From Portibacter lacus (GTDB lineage: Bacteria; Bacteroidota; Bacteroidia; Chitinophagales; Saprospiraceae), in assembly GCF_021533215.1 (NCBI RefSeq), contig NZ_JAJNKA010000016.1:1-64000 (forward strand): 64,000 nt of DNA, in the 5' to 3' direction. Position 1 is the stretch's first letter. Every line of letters begins with the position of its first letter. The translations under genes were made by a program, and so were the position numbers. The notes beneath the pieces were generated by a model, which was not told the DNA's origin, ran no database searches, and saw only the letters and a list, made by a program, of their open reading frames with translations. Below are positions 62,248 to 64,000 of this stretch, in pieces.

Positions 62248-63609
62248 CTAATTGGCAAAATCATAATTTAGAACTAATTCACCTTTTAAGATATAGTTAT
62301 TGAAGATGGACTGCTCTTCTTGGTCGAAAAAATCAAGGAGTATTTTCTCAAAATATTGATTGGTAAATAGTTTGTTTTCCGTATCTGACAGAATTTGTAG
62401 CATCACATCCTTTAATGAAGTCTTCCCATCAGATTGTGCTTGCAGCTTTTCATCTAAATAATGAGCGTACAAAAGACCTCTTTGATATGGTATTTCTTCT
62501 ATTTGGCTGTTATTCGTTGTCAGACTTAATTCATTGTTGCGCAGTTTACCATATGGTGATTCCTCAAGCTTTTCATAAGTTCTTTGAATTTCTTGGTCAA
62601 ATTCTTTCTGGGTCATTTCATTTTGCTGAAGTATCAATTTCATAGAAAAATACTCCGTAAAGCCTTCTGAAAACCACAGTTCCTCTCCAGGTGAACTATT
62701 TCTGATCTTTCCACCTATCCAGTGATGCATTAATTCATGATAATACAAACTAGAAAGGTTCTCTAATTTGGATTTTTTGCTATTCGTACAATAGGAAGCA
62801 AACCCATTAGCTAATCCAGTCCCTCCAAGATAATTTCCTCCATTTTGATCAAATGGAAGTAAGGTTACTGTATATATATCATCAGAGTAGTCATTCCAAA
62901 AATCTCTCTGAACATGAACAATACGCTCTAATTTCTGGAGTAATTCTTCATCATCAAAACTTTTCCAGCTTCCTCGCGTAAGTAAGTGTAAATTGATTCC
63001 ATTAAAGTTTACACTATGCCTTCTAAAGTCACCACCCACGACTACAGATTCTAATAATTCGTCTCGCGTTAAATAATAAACACCTTCGCTTTCTGTTCCA
63101 AAATTGTGCTGAACTAGATATGGTACTTCTTCCCAATTAATCTCAATGGTATTTTTATTTTTAGACTTAAAAATCTTGTCAGGGATTAAAAAAAGACGAT
63201 GCCCAAATAAATGAAAGTATTCTTTATTAATAATAGGCCGATAATAATCAGATATATTAGCCTCTCCGTCGAAATCTTGTTTTAAAACATATTCTATTAA
63301 CAGTAAATGCCTAGGAAGAGACTTAATAATAATGCTATTCGTTTCTGGGTCAATTTTAATATCAGCTTTCGAATTAAGAACTTCTAATGATTGTAAGCAA
63401 TTAAAAAGATTCTGTTCTCCCCATGCTTCATCAAAATAAACAAGACTTGCTACACCGTCTTCATTGGTTTTTACTTCTAACTGAACTCTAATTGTTGATT
63501 GGCTTGCAGAAAGATTTGGTGTAATTGTATAACTTGCATCAATGGCTAAGACCGCATTATTTATGCAGATTAGGAATAAAAAAGACCAGATGTAATTGAT
63601 TATTCTCAT
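62248..63609 (-). CDS. M1/M61-like zinc aminopeptidase, secreted
   Basis: ATG at 63609 gives 453 residues; a TTG at 63621 would add four. A signal peptide ends VLAID. The zinc motif is H291-E292-x2-H295 in YYHELMHHW, and the downstream Glu315 lies in LWFSEGFTEYFS (24 residues later). This is the gluzincin layout of M1 and M61 peptidases, and the beta-rich first half (about 25-220) fits M61. The GAMEN motif of M1 is not seen; SEGFTEYF is closest to glycyl aminopeptidases. It probably cuts peptides in the periplasm. It is divergent from the rhodanese lipoprotein gene. Confidence 0.88.
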   Translation of the reverse strand: MRIINYIWSFLFLICINNAVLAIDASYTITPNLSASQSTIRVQLEVKTNEDGVASLVYFDEAWGEQNLFNCLQSLEVLNSKADIKIDPETNSIIIKSLPRHLLLIEYVLKQDFDGEANISDYYRPIINKEYFHLFGHRLFLIPDKIFKSKNKNTIEINWEEVPYLVQHNFGTESEGVYYLTRDELLESVVVGGDFRRHSVNFNGINLHLLTRGSWKSFDDEELLQKLERIVHVQRDFWNDYSDDIYTVTLLPFDQNGGNYLGGTGLANGFASYCTNSKKSKLENLSSLYYHELMHHWIGGKIRNSSPGEELWFSEGFTEYFSMKLILQQNEMTQKEFDQEIQRTYEKLEESPYGKLRNNELSLTTNNSQIEEIPYQRGLLYAHYLDEKLQAQSDGKTSLKDVMLQILSDTENKLFTNQYFEKILLDFFDQEEQSIFNNYILKGELVLNYDFAN

Positions 63610-63656
63610 TATAATGTACAATGCCTGCTCTAAAAGACATGATTATTAGCACTAAA

Positions 63657-63717
63657 TTTACATAAAACCAGCGTTTAATTCATATTAAATTTACATTTAG
63701 TTTACATTAAATTAACA
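63657..63717 (+). promoter_or_regulatory. 11-bp-phased direct repeats TTTACAT with Pho-box architecture
   Basis: TTTACA occurs at 63657, 63690 and 63701, and TTAACA at 63712. The last three are spaced exactly 11 bp apart, and the first lies 33 bp (3 x 11) before the second. Each is a 7-base core with a 4-base AT-rich spacer, like the CTGTCAT-AAA Pho box and the TTAACA-N5 PhoP box. The array ends 37 bp before the ATG at 63754 and lies in the divergent promoter with the M1/M61-like gene. Confidence 0.6.
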
Positions 63718-63753
63718 TTGGAAGATTAAATGTTGTACAAATACTCAATAACA

Positions 63754-64000
63754 ATGAAATATTATTTTATCATTATCTCACTTTTTTTAATAGGTTGTAA
63801 TACAAATTCTAACTCTAAAAGTGATCCAACATCATCAACAGCTTCCGCTACTTATAACAACATAGATGTTGCTACTTTTAATCAGGGCCTGAAAGGTGAA
63901 AATAGTGTAGTAATAGATGTTCGTACTCCACAAGAAATTGCAGGCGGAAAGATTGAAAATGCTGTAGAGCTAGATTATTACGACAAGGAATTCGCTTCTA
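63754..64000 (+). CDS. rhodanese-domain lipoprotein (C-terminus outside window)
   Basis: ATG at 63754 opens a frame still open at the window edge (82 codons seen). The lipobox ends LFLIGC (Cys14) and a Ser/Thr-rich linker follows. The start of a rhodanese domain is seen: the segment NIDVATFNQGLKGENSVVIDVRTPQE near 35-60, then GGKIENAVELDYY. The catalytic Cys lies beyond the edge, so activity cannot be judged. Sulfur transfer or a structural rhodanese in the periplasm is expected. The gene sits behind the 11-bp-phased repeat array. Confidence 0.85.
   Translation, partial: MKYYFIIISLFLIGCNTNSNSKSDPTSSTASATYNNIDVATFNQGLKGENSVVIDVRTPQEIAGGKIENAVELDYYDKEFAS

Overview
The window comes from a low-GC member of the Bacteroidota. 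The best guess is a marine or environmental Saprospiria-like lineage; the genus cannot be told from sequence alone. The evidence is direct. Several large secreted proteins end in type IX secretion (T9SS) sorting domains. There is a FecI-type sigma / FecR / TonB-dependent receptor / DUF4249 locus and a second TonB-dependent receptor. Lipoproteins are abundant, most genes lack Shine-Dalgarno leaders, and Bacteroidota-type -7 elements (TAnnTTTG) precede several genes. No phage, insertion sequence, integrase, CRISPR array or classical defence island is visible, and the region reads as chromosomal core and accessory housekeeping sequence.

Layout. 1-3.5 kb: the first 1175 codons of a giant secreted surface protein (CUB, IgGFc-binding-like and HYR-like repeats), leaving the window inside near-identical 243-bp tandem repeats. 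4-6.4 kb: a 2[4Fe-4S] ferredoxin, an ECF sigma factor with an overlapping inner-membrane/beta-barrel protein that is probably its regulator, and an unlisted 38-codon gene with its own terminator. 6.6-13 kb: rmuC, an unrecognised protein, an Xaa-Pro aminopeptidase, a coupled small-molecule kinase and HAD phosphatase pair, and a DMT exporter. 13.2-14.3 kb: tRNA-Ser(UGA) and a Crp/Fnr regulator with an unusually strong Shine-Dalgarno. 14.4-21 kb: sigma, FecR, TonB receptor and two DUF4249 lipoproteins, a complete cell-surface signalling and uptake locus with a terminator between fecR and the receptor. 21-27 kb: a lipoprotein, a GT-C glycosyltransferase, tRNA-His and an FG-GAP/ASPIC T9SS protein. 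27-36 kb: a methyltransferase, scoAB (ketone-body CoA transfer), an RluA-type pseudouridine synthase, assorted lipoproteins and hydrolases, and an acetyltransferase / GST-like / MtfA operon.

36-46 kb: a SulP anion transporter coupled to a YwbE-family gene, DUF4349 and M23 peptidase lipoproteins, a proline-iminopeptidase-like lipoprotein, a T9SS protein with a CxxCH motif, and an FAD oxidoreductase / YjbR / ribA operon. 46-52 kb: a periplasmic beta-propeller amidohydrolase, a Spy-like charged protein, TfoX-N and YheT-type genes. 52-57 kb: a TonB receptor with a T9SS-exported alpha/beta-hydrolase whose nucleophile serine is absent. 57-64 kb: an M16 peptidase, glpF-glpK for glycerol uptake and phosphorylation, an M1/M61-like peptidase, and the start of a rhodanese lipoprotein behind an 11-bp-phased direct-repeat array with Pho-box architecture.

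Functionally the window describes a heterotroph that takes up polymers or peptides through TonB receptors, degrades peptides in the periplasm and at the surface, and uses glycerol and ketone bodies. The least explained items are the 11-bp-phased repeat array at the right end, the hydrolase without its serine paired with a TonB receptor, the kinase/HAD pair, the small gene whose terminator overlaps its stop codon, and a methyltransferase whose conserved-looking N-terminus lacks a normal start codon.
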